Under the pieces are notes generated by a model. The model was not told where the DNA came from and made no database searches. It saw only the letters and a program-made list of their open reading frames with translations. The translations under genes were made by a program, and so were the position numbers. Positions 34,036-41,780 of a stretch of DNA of 64,000 nucleotides are shown here, one piece after another. Each line of letters starts with the position of its first letter. Position 1 is the stretch's first letter. Source of the DNA: Streptomyces peucetius (GTDB lineage Bacteria > Actinomycetota > Actinomycetes > Streptomycetales > Streptomycetaceae). The stretch lies in assembly GCF_025854275.1 (NCBI RefSeq), contig NZ_CP107567.1, positions 1,240,001 through 1,304,000 of the forward strand, read 5' to 3'.

Positions 34036-34476
34036 CTAGATACGCGGCGGGCGGGCCTCGTACGGGGTGGAGAGGACGACCGTCGTGCGGGTGGAGACGC
34101 CGGCCAGGGAGCGGATGCGGGTGAGCAGGTGTTCCAGCTCGAGGGGGGTGGCGACGCGCACCTTGAGGATGTAGTTCTCGTCGCCCGCGACGCTGTGGCA
34201 CGCCTCGATCTCGGGGACGCCGGCGAGCCGGTCCGCGATGTCGTCCGGGGCGCTGGGGTCGAACGGCTTCACCGAGATGAAGGCGGTGAGCGGCAGCCCG
34301 ACGGCCTCGGGGTCGACGACGGCCGCGTAGCCGCGGACGACGCCCCGCTGTTCCAGGCGGCGGACGCGCTGATGCACCGCCGAGGTGGACAGGCCGGTGG
34401 CCTTGCCCAGGTCGGTGTAGCTCATCCGCCCGTCCTTGACGAGCAAATCCACGATCTGACGATCCAGCTCCTCCAT
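34036..34476 (-). CDS. Lrp/AsnC-family transcriptional regulator
   Basis: A 146-residue protein starting at ATG 34474-34476; the ribosome-binding site is weak (AGGTTGATC). It has the family opening LDRQIVDLLVKDGRMSYTDL and the recognition helix GLSTSAVHQRVRRLEQRGVV, then the RAM (ACT-like) ligand domain with VEIEACHSVAGDENYILKV-type sequence (EACHSVAGDENYILKVRV). Such regulators respond to amino acids. It sits immediately upstream of an amidohydrolase gene on the same strand and divergent from a Cys-containing hypothetical gene. Confidence 0.93.
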   Translation of the reverse strand: MEELDRQIVDLLVKDGRMSYTDLGKATGLSTSAVHQRVRRLEQRGVVRGYAAVVDPEAVGLPLTAFISVKPFDPSAPDDIADRLAGVPEIEACHSVAGDENYILKVRVATPLELEHLLTRIRSLAGVSTRTTVVLSTPYEARPPRI

Positions 34477-34568
34477 GCGGATCAACCTATTGCCACAGGT
34501 CGTCTCCGGCACAGTCCGGGACGGCCCGGAAGGACCCTTCCGGGGGCCATGTGACGAACACCACAGGT

Positions 34569-34598
34569 TTGCCGCCGGATGTGCCGTGACCCTACGGT
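34569..34598 (+). promoter_or_regulatory. Candidate housekeeping promoter
   Basis: TTGCCG (34569-34574), 18 bases, TACGGT (34593-34598). It would give a leader of about 75 bases for the hypothetical gene at 34681. Confidence 0.45.
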
Positions 34599-34680
34599 TA
34601 TCTGCCCCGCGCGATGGGCATTGCTTGCTGTGGTCGAGGCCACACGTGCCTGGTCGGCCCATCCGAGGGGGAGATTCTCC

Positions 34681-35100
34681 ATGCAGAGCATCAAGACTGT
34701 GACGTCCAAGGGCGGCGGACGTACCGAACCGGAGCCCGTTGATCCGGCCGAGTCGGCGGACACGGACGTCCTGAGCGAGTACGACACCTTCGAGATGTAC
34801 CGGGTGATCTGCCCGGACTGCGCGCAGCCGATCGCGCTGCTGGCGGACGAGGACGTCCTGCCCGAGCACGCGCTGTGCCCCACTCCGTGGAACCCGTTCG
34901 GGCTGACGGTGTGCTCGGGCACCGGGCGGGAGGCCTCCTCGGCCCGTCCCGCCGACGAGTCGCTGGAGCTCCAGGAGCAGGACACCGCACTGCTGCTGAC
35001 GCTGCCCCAGGGACTGGACTGGCGCACCCAGCCGTTCTCCCACGTGGGCGGTCCGGGGTCGCGGCCGCTGAAGGCGCCGCCGCTGCGGCGGGCCGCCTGA
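34681..35100 (+). CDS. Conserved hypothetical protein with a Cys-pair motif
   Basis: A 139-residue acidic protein starting at ATG 34681 after GAGGGGGAGA. An unstructured N-terminal part leads into YRVICPDCAQPIALLADEDV and HALCPTPWNPFGLTVC, with CxxC and two more Cys, which could bind zinc. The tail is hydrophilic. I do not recognise a named family; the pattern appears in Streptomyces hypothetical proteins. It is divergent from an Lrp/AsnC regulator, with a candidate promoter in the 204-base gap. Confidence 0.8.
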   Translation: MQSIKTVTSKGGGRTEPEPVDPAESADTDVLSEYDTFEMYRVICPDCAQPIALLADEDVLPEHALCPTPWNPFGLTVCSGTGREASSARPADESLELQEQDTALLLTLPQGLDWRTQPFSHVGGPGSRPLKAPPLRRAA

Positions 35101-35317
35101 CAGAGGTGTCGTCCGGGCCCGCAGGCGTCACTGCCCCGGGCCCGTGGGGGTGAGCTCCGGAGGCCGGCGACGGCGTGTGCGCAGGCGCGCACGGCGCCCA
35201 CGCGCCCTACCGGATGCGCCCGCGCCCGACCGGGTGCGGCAGGAGCGGGTAGTCCCTGCACTGGCGCTCGAATAGCCCCGGCGGTAACCGCTTGTGCGCG
35301 TGGCGCGTTGACCCGGC

Positions 35318-35563
35318 ATGAGCCCGCACTCCGCGACCGCGCACGGCCGTCGGCGCCTCGTCGTGCCCGTCCGTGCCGTGTATGAAGAATCGGTTCTGCA
35401 TCCGACCGATCCGCCGATCTACCGTGAGCTGCTCCAACTGTGGGCGAGCCGGGGCAGAACACTGCCGGGGCGCCGCGACCCCGAATGGATCGGACTCGCG
35501 GCGCCACTGGTCCCGAGCGCGCGGGTCAGCGCGTCTCAGGCCCGGCGAGGTGGCGGGCGATGA
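35318..35563 (+). CDS. Small hypothetical protein, 3' end overlapping the acyl-CoA dehydrogenase gene
   Basis: An 81-codon frame with Streptomyces-like codon use in its first half. Its product (for example VRAVYEESVLHPTDPPIYRE and LLQLWASRGRTLPGRRDPEW) is more protein-like than the usual shadows. It converges on the acyl-CoA dehydrogenase gene and overlaps its last 38 bases. There is no strong ribosome-binding site. The function is unknown and the call is moderate. Confidence 0.45.
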   Translation: MSPHSATAHGRRRLVVPVRAVYEESVLHPTDPPIYRELLQLWASRGRTLPGRRDPEWIGLAAPLVPSARVSASQARRGGGR

Positions 35564-36698
35564 CCATCCGCTGGATCTGGTTGGTGCCCTCGACGATCTG
35601 CAGCACCTTGGCCTCGCGCATGAAGCGCTCGACCGGGAAGTCCTGCGTGTAGCCGTAGCCGCCGAGGACCTGGACCGCGTCGGTGGTGACGCTCATCGCC
35701 GCGTCGGTGCAGAACAGCTTCGCCATGGCGGCCTGCTGCGAGAACGGCCGGCCCGCGTCCCGCAGCCGGGCCGCGGAGAGGTACAGCGCCCGGCCCGCCT
35801 CGATCCGGGTGGCCATGTCCGCGAGCATGAAGCGCAGGCCCTGGAAGTCGGCGATGGGACGGCCGAACTGCTTGCGCCCCGTGGCGTATTCGAGCGACTG
35901 GTCGAGGGCGGCCTGCGCGACGCCGATGGCGCAGGCGGCGATGCCGAGCCGGCCGGAGTCCAGGGCGGAGAGCGCGATGGCGAACCCCTGGCCCTCCTCG
36001 CCGAGACGCCGGGAGTCGGGGACGCGGACCCCGTCGAAGTGGAGCTGGGCGGTGGGCGAGCCCTTCATGCCCATCTTCTTCTCGGGCACGGCCGCGTTCA
36101 GCCCCTGCGCGTCCCCGGGAACCAGGAAGGCGGTGATGCCCCGCGGCCCCTCGGCGCCGGTGCGGGCCAGGACCGTGTAGAAGTCGGCCACGCCGCCGTG
36201 CGTGATCCAGGCCTTCGTCCCGGTGATCACCCAGTCGTCGCCGTCCCGGACCGCCTTCGTGCGCAGCGAGGCGGCATCGGAGCCGGAGGCGGGCTCGGAG
36301 AGGCAGTAGGCGCCGAGCAGACCGCCGCCGAGCATCGCGGGCAGGTGCTCGCTCTGCTGCTCCTTGGTGCCGTAACCGGCGAGCGCGTGACAGGCCAGGG
36401 AGTGGACGCTCACACCCAGGCCGACGGTGAGGCGGGCCGCCGCGAGCTCCTCGAGAACCTGGAGGTAGACCTCGTAGGGCTGGTCACCGCCGCCGAACTC
36501 GGAGTCGTAGGGGAGGCCGAGCAGTCCGGAGCCGGACAGGAGCGAGAAGACCTCACGCGGGAAGTGCCCGGCGTCCTCCTCCTCGGCCGCGCGGGGGGCG
36601 ATCTCCCGCTGGACGATGTCGCGGACCAGGGTGATCAGATCCCTGGCCTCCTCGGTGGGCAGCTGACGGTCCACCGGCTGCGGGGCGCGGTCGGGCAT
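35526..36698 (-). CDS. Acyl-CoA dehydrogenase
   Basis: A 390-residue protein starting at ATG 36696-36698, the standard length. Family motifs: GAYCLSEPASGSDAASLRTK (FAD/substrate contact), WITHGGVADFYTVLART, GMKGSPTAQLHFDGVRVP, GRKQFGRPIADFQGLRFMLA, VLGGYGYTQDFPVERFMREA and IVEGTNQIQRMVIARHL, where Glu at about 370 is the probable catalytic base. It catalyses FAD-dependent alpha,beta-dehydrogenation of an acyl-CoA, delivering electrons to ETF; chain specificity cannot be read. It stands alone, with no beta-oxidation genes beside it. Confidence 0.95.
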   Translation of the reverse strand: MPDRAPQPVDRQLPTEEARDLITLVRDIVQREIAPRAAEEEDAGHFPREVFSLLSGSGLLGLPYDSEFGGGDQPYEVYLQVLEELAAARLTVGLGVSVHSLACHALAGYGTKEQQSEHLPAMLGGGLLGAYCLSEPASGSDAASLRTKAVRDGDDWVITGTKAWITHGGVADFYTVLARTGAEGPRGITAFLVPGDAQGLNAAVPEKKMGMKGSPTAQLHFDGVRVPDSRRLGEEGQGFAIALSALDSGRLGIAACAIGVAQAALDQSLEYATGRKQFGRPIADFQGLRFMLADMATRIEAGRALYLSAARLRDAGRPFSQQAAMAKLFCTDAAMSVTTDAVQVLGGYGYTQDFPVERFMREAKVLQIVEGTNQIQRMVIARHLAGPETR

Positions 36699-36979
36699 TG
36701 CGGCGCTCTCCTCCCTGTCGGGCGCTGCGGCGGTCGCGCGCGATGGGGTGTGGGGCGCGCCGCCGGTTGTACTGCCAGGCCGATGGTGCCCTTCCGGATC
36801 ACGAAAGAGGCTGGACAGCGGCGTGTGGCGCGTTGAGTATGCCCGATTCGGCTCCGCCCGTCACGGGCGCGGAGGAGGCCGGGCAGCTGATCGCTCATAC
36901 CGGCCGACCTGGTCCGGACCATGGGCCCACCGCGGGGCCGCCCTCCATGTCCGGTCACCTCTCCCCCGCTCGTACGACG

Positions 36980-37024
36980 GGGGCGGGCGGATCCCGCCGC
37001 CCGGGAGGGGCGGCGGCCCGCCCC
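36980..37024. terminator. Terminator after the SCO1431-family gene; remainder of the 36699-37032 gap is empty
   Basis: Outer arms GGGGCGGGC (36980-36988) and GCCCGCCCC (37016-37024) enclose an inner CCGCCGCC (36994-37001) / GGCGGCGG (37009-37016) stem, nine bases past the mini membrane gene. The other roughly 280 bases of this gap, up to the acyl-CoA dehydrogenase start, show no gene or strong motif. Confidence 0.55.
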
Positions 37025-37032
37025 GGCCGCCT

Positions 37033-37182
37033 CTAGAGCAGGCCGACCTGGGTGATGAGCATGGCGAGGACGACCACGAGCGTCCAGCCGAGGATGTGCT
37101 CGAGGATGTTGTTCTCGTCGTCCGGACCGCCGGTACGCGTCGTCGGCAGGGTGCGGTCGGCGGTGGCTGCGGTCGAAGTCAT
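37033..37182 (-). CDS. SCO1431-family mini membrane protein
   Basis: A 49-residue protein starting at ATG 37180-37182. A hydrophilic Thr-rich N-terminus is followed by DDENNILEHILGWTLVVVLA and MLITQVGLL, a single C-terminal membrane helix. The 'LEH-GWTLVVVLAML-TQ-GLL' pattern is that of the SCO1431 family, found only in Streptomyces relatives. Function unknown. It lies 117 bases downstream of the C39-like exported protein gene on the same strand. Confidence 0.85.
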   Translation of the reverse strand: MTSTAATADRTLPTTRTGGPDDENNILEHILGWTLVVVLAMLITQVGLL

Positions 37183-37299
37183 GGCGCGTCTCGTTCGGTC
37201 GTCCGGCAGGTGGCTCCCCCCACTGCCCCACCACAGTGCCAGCGGCACCGGCCGCCGGGGTAGAGAGATTGGTCACTGCCCCGGGAGCGCTGGCGCGCG

Positions 37300-38670
37300 T
37301 CAGTGGATGCCGACGGCCGCGAGCGCCGCGCGCTGCGTGGGTGTGGGGTGGGCCGGCCAGTACAGGTAGCAGACGCCTCCTGTGCCGGAGACCACTCTCC
37401 CGCTCGCGTTGTAGCGCTTGGTGCGGAGCCAGATCTTCTCCCACTCCGCGCGCCGGTAGACACGGCGCACGGCCTCGTTGCTCGGTGAGGCCGGGTCGTT
37501 CGCGATGACGTCGCCGTCGGCGGTGAAGCCGATCACCGTCATCAGGTGTCCCGCGGTGCCGTAGCCCGCTCCGGTCAGCTCCTCCTCGAGGAACGACTGG
37601 GACGTGATGGCCGGGATGCCCGCGGCGATCAGCGTCTCCAGGTCGGTCAGCGAGGAGAGCCGGGTGACGACGGCGCTCATGTCGCGGTAGGTGGCGGCGT
37701 AGGCCGCGTTGAAGGGCCAGTTGCCGCAGCCCTCGTACTGATGGTCGTACGTGTACCGGGCGGCGTGGCAGACCTGCGGATCGTCGAAGGCGGGGTTCAC
37801 CCACGCCAGATCGGCGGCGGAGGGCTCACGGCCCCAGCACTCGATGATCATCTGTGACGAGGTGGGGCTGCACCAGGCCTCCCCGCCGTTGTCGTACTCC
37901 GGGTACTGGCCCACGTGCGTGTTCTGGGAGTACCGCGGCACGATCAGCTCGCGGGCGAGGCCGGGCTCGGACGCGGGGACGCCGAAGCGGTCCGGGATGT
38001 CGGAGGCCATCGCCCCCAGCCGCCACACGGTGGGGGTGAGCCCGCTCCGCGGCCGCCGGTAGAGGGTGAGCCGCAGCCGGTACGTGTCGAGACGCAGCCC
38101 GCTCGCCGCGTCGTCCACGGAGAAGGTGTCGGTCCAGATGCTCGCCCTGCCGTCGCCCTGGTCGTCCACCGACGTGCGGCGGATGTCCGTGTCGCCCGCC
38201 GCCCAGCGCCCCATCACGAACCACGGGCTCGCGGTGCCGTCCGAGTACCGACCGCTCAGCTCCACCTGGAGCCAGGTGCCCGCGGGGGTGTCGGCGTTCC
38301 ACGAGGCGATGACCTCGGTGGCGGGCACGCGCGAGCGGTGCACCGGCGAGGTCCAGGTGGCGTACTCCCAGCGCGCGGTCGTGCCGGTGTGCGGGTCCGT
38401 GTGGTCCGTCGTACCCGCGGGCTCGGCGATCACCACACCGGGGCGGCGGCCGGCGACGGCCTTCGTGCCGGCCCGGTCGCCGCACCGCCAGTCCGTGTAG
38501 GTGGACCAGAAGCGGTTGTCCACCATCGTCCCCGATTGCCGACGCCGGGCCGGCGGGGCCGCGGCCTCGGCGGCGGCCGCCGGTCCGGCGGAGGCGGACA
38601 GGGTGCCCGCGGTGGCGGCTGCGGCGAGCACGGCGCCCAGGACGTTTCTGCGCGAAGTCGGTCTGGCCAT
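37300..38670 (-). CDS. Tat-exported peptidase C39-like family protein
   Basis: A 456-residue protein starting at ATG 38668-38670. The N-terminus MARPTSRRNVLGAVLAAAAT with a later AxA site is a Tat-type signal peptide (SRRNVLG). An N-terminal beta-sandwich-like region (about 50-240) is followed by a C39-like cysteine peptidase domain: NGGEAWCSPTSSQMIIECWG (Cys nucleophile), GTAGHLMTVIGFTADGDVI (His) and NDPAS. The C-terminus is GTGGVCYLYWPAHPTP. It is probably an extracellular peptidase or amidase with an unknown target. Export by Tat means it folds before secretion. Confidence 0.88.
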   Translation of the reverse strand: MARPTSRRNVLGAVLAAAATAGTLSASAGPAAAAEAAAPPARRRQSGTMVDNRFWSTYTDWRCGDRAGTKAVAGRRPGVVIAEPAGTTDHTDPHTGTTARWEYATWTSPVHRSRVPATEVIASWNADTPAGTWLQVELSGRYSDGTASPWFVMGRWAAGDTDIRRTSVDDQGDGRASIWTDTFSVDDAASGLRLDTYRLRLTLYRRPRSGLTPTVWRLGAMASDIPDRFGVPASEPGLARELIVPRYSQNTHVGQYPEYDNGGEAWCSPTSSQMIIECWGREPSAADLAWVNPAFDDPQVCHAARYTYDHQYEGCGNWPFNAAYAATYRDMSAVVTRLSSLTDLETLIAAGIPAITSQSFLEEELTGAGYGTAGHLMTVIGFTADGDVIANDPASPSNEAVRRVYRRAEWEKIWLRTKRYNASGRVVSGTGGVCYLYWPAHPTPTQRAALAAVGIH

Positions 38671-38845
38671 GGGACCCCCAAGTCGGGTGCGCGACAGTGG
38701 GGCCACTATCGCGGGTCCCGCCGCGCTTCTGCCAGAGACGCGCAGCGCGCCGCGACGCCAATATTGGTCTGGTCCACTGGCATGACCTGCGGTGCCGCAC
38801 CCGGGCGCCCCGCGTCGCCGCCCGGTGGTCTCTTAGGCTGGGCCC

Positions 38846-39478
38846 ATGGACGACCTCGACCGGCAGGCGGCCCGTCTGCGGACGCTGCCACCCTCCTGCG
38901 GTCCCGTGCGCCTGGTCGCCGTGGACGGTCACGCGGGTTCGGGCAAGAGCACCTTCGCCGGCCGGCTCGCCCGCGCACTCGGCGACGAACCGCCCGTACT
39001 GCACCTCGACGATCTGGCCAGCCATGCGGAGCTGTTCGGCTGGACGGGGCGGTTGCTGAGCCAGGTGATCGAGCCGCTGTCCCAGGGCCGGGACGCGGCG
39101 TACCACCCGTACGACTGGAATCTGCGCCGTTTTCTCACCCCCCGCGCATTCCCTGCCGCACCGGTCGTCGTGATCGAGGGGGTCGGGGCCGGACGACGGG
39201 CGCTGCGGCCGTACCTCGCGGCGCTGCTGTGGATGGAGCGGGACGCCGAGGAGTCCTGGGCGCGCGGCCGGGCACGGGACGGCGCCGGTCTCTCCGGCTT
39301 CTGGGACGGCTGGACAGCGGCGGAGACCCGCCATTTCTCGTCCGATCCCTCACGGCCGTTCGCCGATGCCCTGATACGCGAGTGCCCACAGGGGTACGAG
39401 TGGCTCCCGATGCCCGCCAGGACTGCGAGTCCGCACCAGACAGTCACAAACAGTGATGACCTTCCCCCGGCATACTGA
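38846..39478 (+). CDS. Uridine-kinase-like P-loop protein
   Basis: A 210-residue protein starting at ATG 38846. The P-loop VAVDGHAGSGKSTFAGRLA, then LHLDDLASHAELFGW (base/sugar region), VVVIEGVGAGRRALRPYLA (Walker B-like) and the lid-like RDAEESWARGRARDGAG show the uridine kinase/phosphoribulokinase fold. A TAGGCT lies only seven bases before the start codon, so the transcript may be leaderless. Substrate uncertain: a nucleoside or another small molecule. The last 20 or so residues are less conserved-looking. Confidence 0.85.
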   Translation: MDDLDRQAARLRTLPPSCGPVRLVAVDGHAGSGKSTFAGRLARALGDEPPVLHLDDLASHAELFGWTGRLLSQVIEPLSQGRDAAYHPYDWNLRRFLTPRAFPAAPVVVIEGVGAGRRALRPYLAALLWMERDAEESWARGRARDGAGLSGFWDGWTAAETRHFSSDPSRPFADALIRECPQGYEWLPMPARTASPHQTVTNSDDLPPAY

Positions 39479-39516
39479 GCAGTCGGAGTTCGGGCTCAAG
39501 AGTGGCTCAACTCTGC

Positions 39517-39546
39517 TTGACCGACGGGGCGTACAGGTCTTACGTT
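39517..39546 (+). promoter_or_regulatory. Promoter of the candidate small RNA
   Basis: TTGACC (39517-39522), 18 bases, TACGTT (39541-39546), one of the best housekeeping-type promoters in the window. It fires toward a hairpin-terminator unit, not directly toward a start codon. Confidence 0.65.
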
Positions 39547-39551
39547 CTCAA

Positions 39552-39622
39552 TGTGCGGCTTTTCGGAGCCGCCGCAGACGCGAAGCCCCCGGTTGTTCCC
39601 CCGTGATCGGGGGCTTCGTTCT
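39552..39622 (+). ncRNA. Candidate small RNA of about 70 nt
   Basis: The unit has its own promoter (39517-39546), a predicted start near 39551-39554, a first hairpin GCGGCT/AGCCGC (39555-39560 and 39567-39572, loop TTTCGG), and a second hairpin that forms a terminator ending near 39617 with a short T-containing tail (GTTCTG). No start codon with ribosome-binding site or reasonable peptide lies inside. It ends about 243 bases before the AAA-ATPase gene. It could be a free small RNA or a constitutive attenuator in a long leader; I favour the former because the terminator is strong. Family unknown. Confidence 0.55.
39582..39617 (+). terminator. Terminator of the candidate small RNA
   Basis: A 9-bp perfect stem, GAAGCCCCC (39582-39590) with GGGGGCTTC (39609-39617), 18-nt loop, followed by GTTCTG. 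The remaining gap to the AAA-ATPase start (39618-39864) holds a purine-rich ribosome-binding site and no other clear feature. Confidence 0.8.
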
Positions 39623-39864
39623 GCCCGTTTCCCCGCTTCCGAAGCCCCTTCCGGCACGCCAGTGCTCACCCTGGGTCACCGCCTCCGGTGCCGCGCGGGG
39701 CGGTCGCGGCGCTCTTAATCACCACCCCGTGCGCAGGTACGATGCACCCGGTGGGTCGTCAATTCCCGTTCCTGGCCGGGCTGTTCCGGCTGACTGCGGC
39801 CCGCGGGCGTCCACCCGGCGCGACAACACTGGTGCACGGTTTGTGGGGGGAGTGGGGGGACCCT

Positions 39865-41760
39865 ATGGACATCGGCACGCAGGGCGCTCGGACGCCGGCG
39901 GACCTCGCGTGGGTGCGCGGCGTGGACGCCTGCACCATGGGCGCGTACCCGCAGGCCGAGGAGGAGTTCCGCACGGCCGTCCGGCTCGACCCGGGCATGG
40001 CCGACGCCTGGCTGGGCCTGCACGCCCTGCGTGTGGACACCGCCACCGCCCTGCTGCACATGTACCGCAGCCGCGACCGCTTCGGCGAGCAGCGCACCCG
40101 GCACCGCCGCACGCTGAACTCCTGGTACTGGCTGGGCTGGTGGGTGCAGCCCGTGCTGGAGAGCCCGCGCGACCTGCTGCTGGCGCACGCCTCGCACTGG
40201 CTCGACGGCCGTCATGTGCCCGAGCTCGACCGGGCGCTCGCCGCGCTGCCGCCGGTCGACACCGACCCCCAGGTCCGTTTTCTGCACGCCTGCCGCGCCT
40301 ACCTCGTCAAGGACTGGGAGCAGCTCGTACGGCATACCGAGCCGCTGGTGGACGATCCGCTGCTGGGCATCGAGGCCGGGCTCTTCGGCGGCATGGCCCG
40401 GGTGCGCCTGGAGATGTACGGGCAGGCGGAGCCGATGCTGTCCGCCGCCCTGATGCGCTGCCGCAGCGAGCAGCCGCAGCGCAAGGAGCTGCGGTACTGG
40501 CTGGCCCGGGCGCACGAGGGCACCGGCCGCAGCGCCGCGGCGCTGCCCCTGTACCGCGCGGTGCACCGCATCGATCCTGCGTTCATGGACACCTCCGCGC
40601 GCCTCGCGGCCATCGCGGAGTACGACGGGATCGACGCGTACGACGACTCGGTGGGGCTGGCCGCCGTGTCCCTCGCCGGCCTCGGGAACGACGTGGCGGA
40701 CGGCCAGGCGGAGGGCGAGGTGCCACAGGGACCGGAGCCCCGGTTCGGCGGCGACGCCGGCGGGCCGCTGCCCGGCACCTCTCCCGTGGCGCCGGACGAG
40801 ATGCCGCGGCGCAAGGCGACCGTCCCGGCGCAGTCCGCTCCCCCGCGCTTCCCCGCCGGGCCCACGGATCCGGTGCTGCTCGCCCAGGCGCTGGCGGAGC
40901 TGGAGCGGATGGTGGGGCTCGAGCCGGTGAAGCGGCAGGTGAAAGCCCTGTCCGCGCAGCTGGAGATGGCCCGGCTGCGGGCCGGGCAGGGGCTGCCCGT
41001 GCAGCCGCCGAAGCGCCACTTCGTCTTCTCGGGGCCGTCGGGCACGGGCAAGACGACGGTCGCCCGCATCCTCGGGCGGGTCTTCTACGCCCTGGGGCTG
41101 CTCGGCGGTGATCACCTGGTGGAGGCCCAACGTGCCGACCTGGTGGGCGAGTTCCTGGGGCAGACCGCGGTGAAGGCCAATGAGCTGATCGACTCGGCGC
41201 TCGGCGGTGTGCTCTTCGTGGACGAGGCGTACAGCCTGTCCAACTCGGGCTACAGCAAGGGCGACGCGTACGGCGACGAGGCCCTGCAGGTGCTGCTCAA
41301 GCGCGCCGAGGACAACCGCGACCATCTGGTGGTCATCCTGGCCGGTTATCCGGAGGGCATGGACCGGCTCCTCGCGGCGAACCCCGGCCTGTCGTCCCGT
41401 TTCACCACCCGCGTCGACTTCCCGTCCTACCGGCCCCTGGAGCTCACCGCCATCGGCGGGGTGCTGGCCGCCGACAACGGCGACGTGTGGGACGAGGAGG
41501 CGCTCGACGAACTGCGTTCCATCAGCGGCCATGTCGTCGACCAGGGCTGGATCGACGAACTGGGCAACGGCCGCTTCCTGCGCACGCTGTACGAGAAGAG
41601 CTGCGCGTACCGCGATCTGCGGCTGACGGGCTGTCCGCGTCCGCCGACCCGCGAGGATCTGTCGACGCTGCGGCTGCCGGACCTGATGCAGGCCTACGGA
41701 GAGGTCCTGTCGGGCCGCGGCCCGTCGGGCCGGGGCCCGCAGGACCCTCCGTTGAGCTGA
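39865..41760 (+). CDS. CbxX/CfqX-type AAA+ ATPase with TPR-like N-terminus
   Basis: A 631-residue protein from ATG 39865 behind GGGGGGA; the frame is open upstream but not protein-like. The N-terminal 300 residues are TPR-like helices (AYPQAEEEFRTAVRLDPGMA; RALAALPPVDTDPQVRFLHA). A disordered Pro/Gly linker leads to a CbxX/CfqX AAA domain: HFVFSGPSGTGKTTVARILG (Walker A Lys about 396), RADLVGEFLGQTAVKANELI (pore loop region), GGVLFVDEAYSLSNSGYSKG (Walker B) and NPGLSSRFTTRVDFPSY (sensor/Arg finger). This is the architecture of type VII secretion EccA, but no esx or ecc genes are nearby. Its partner is unknown. Confidence 0.9.
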   Translation: MDIGTQGARTPADLAWVRGVDACTMGAYPQAEEEFRTAVRLDPGMADAWLGLHALRVDTATALLHMYRSRDRFGEQRTRHRRTLNSWYWLGWWVQPVLESPRDLLLAHASHWLDGRHVPELDRALAALPPVDTDPQVRFLHACRAYLVKDWEQLVRHTEPLVDDPLLGIEAGLFGGMARVRLEMYGQAEPMLSAALMRCRSEQPQRKELRYWLARAHEGTGRSAAALPLYRAVHRIDPAFMDTSARLAAIAEYDGIDAYDDSVGLAAVSLAGLGNDVADGQAEGEVPQGPEPRFGGDAGGPLPGTSPVAPDEMPRRKATVPAQSAPPRFPAGPTDPVLLAQALAELERMVGLEPVKRQVKALSAQLEMARLRAGQGLPVQPPKRHFVFSGPSGTGKTTVARILGRVFYALGLLGGDHLVEAQRADLVGEFLGQTAVKANELIDSALGGVLFVDEAYSLSNSGYSKGDAYGDEALQVLLKRAEDNRDHLVVILAGYPEGMDRLLAANPGLSSRFTTRVDFPSYRPLELTAIGGVLAADNGDVWDEEALDELRSISGHVVDQGWIDELGNGRFLRTLYEKSCAYRDLRLTGCPRPPTREDLSTLRLPDLMQAYGEVLSGRGPSGRGPQDPPLS

Positions 41761-41780
41761 TCCGTACGCCGCTCAGCCGC

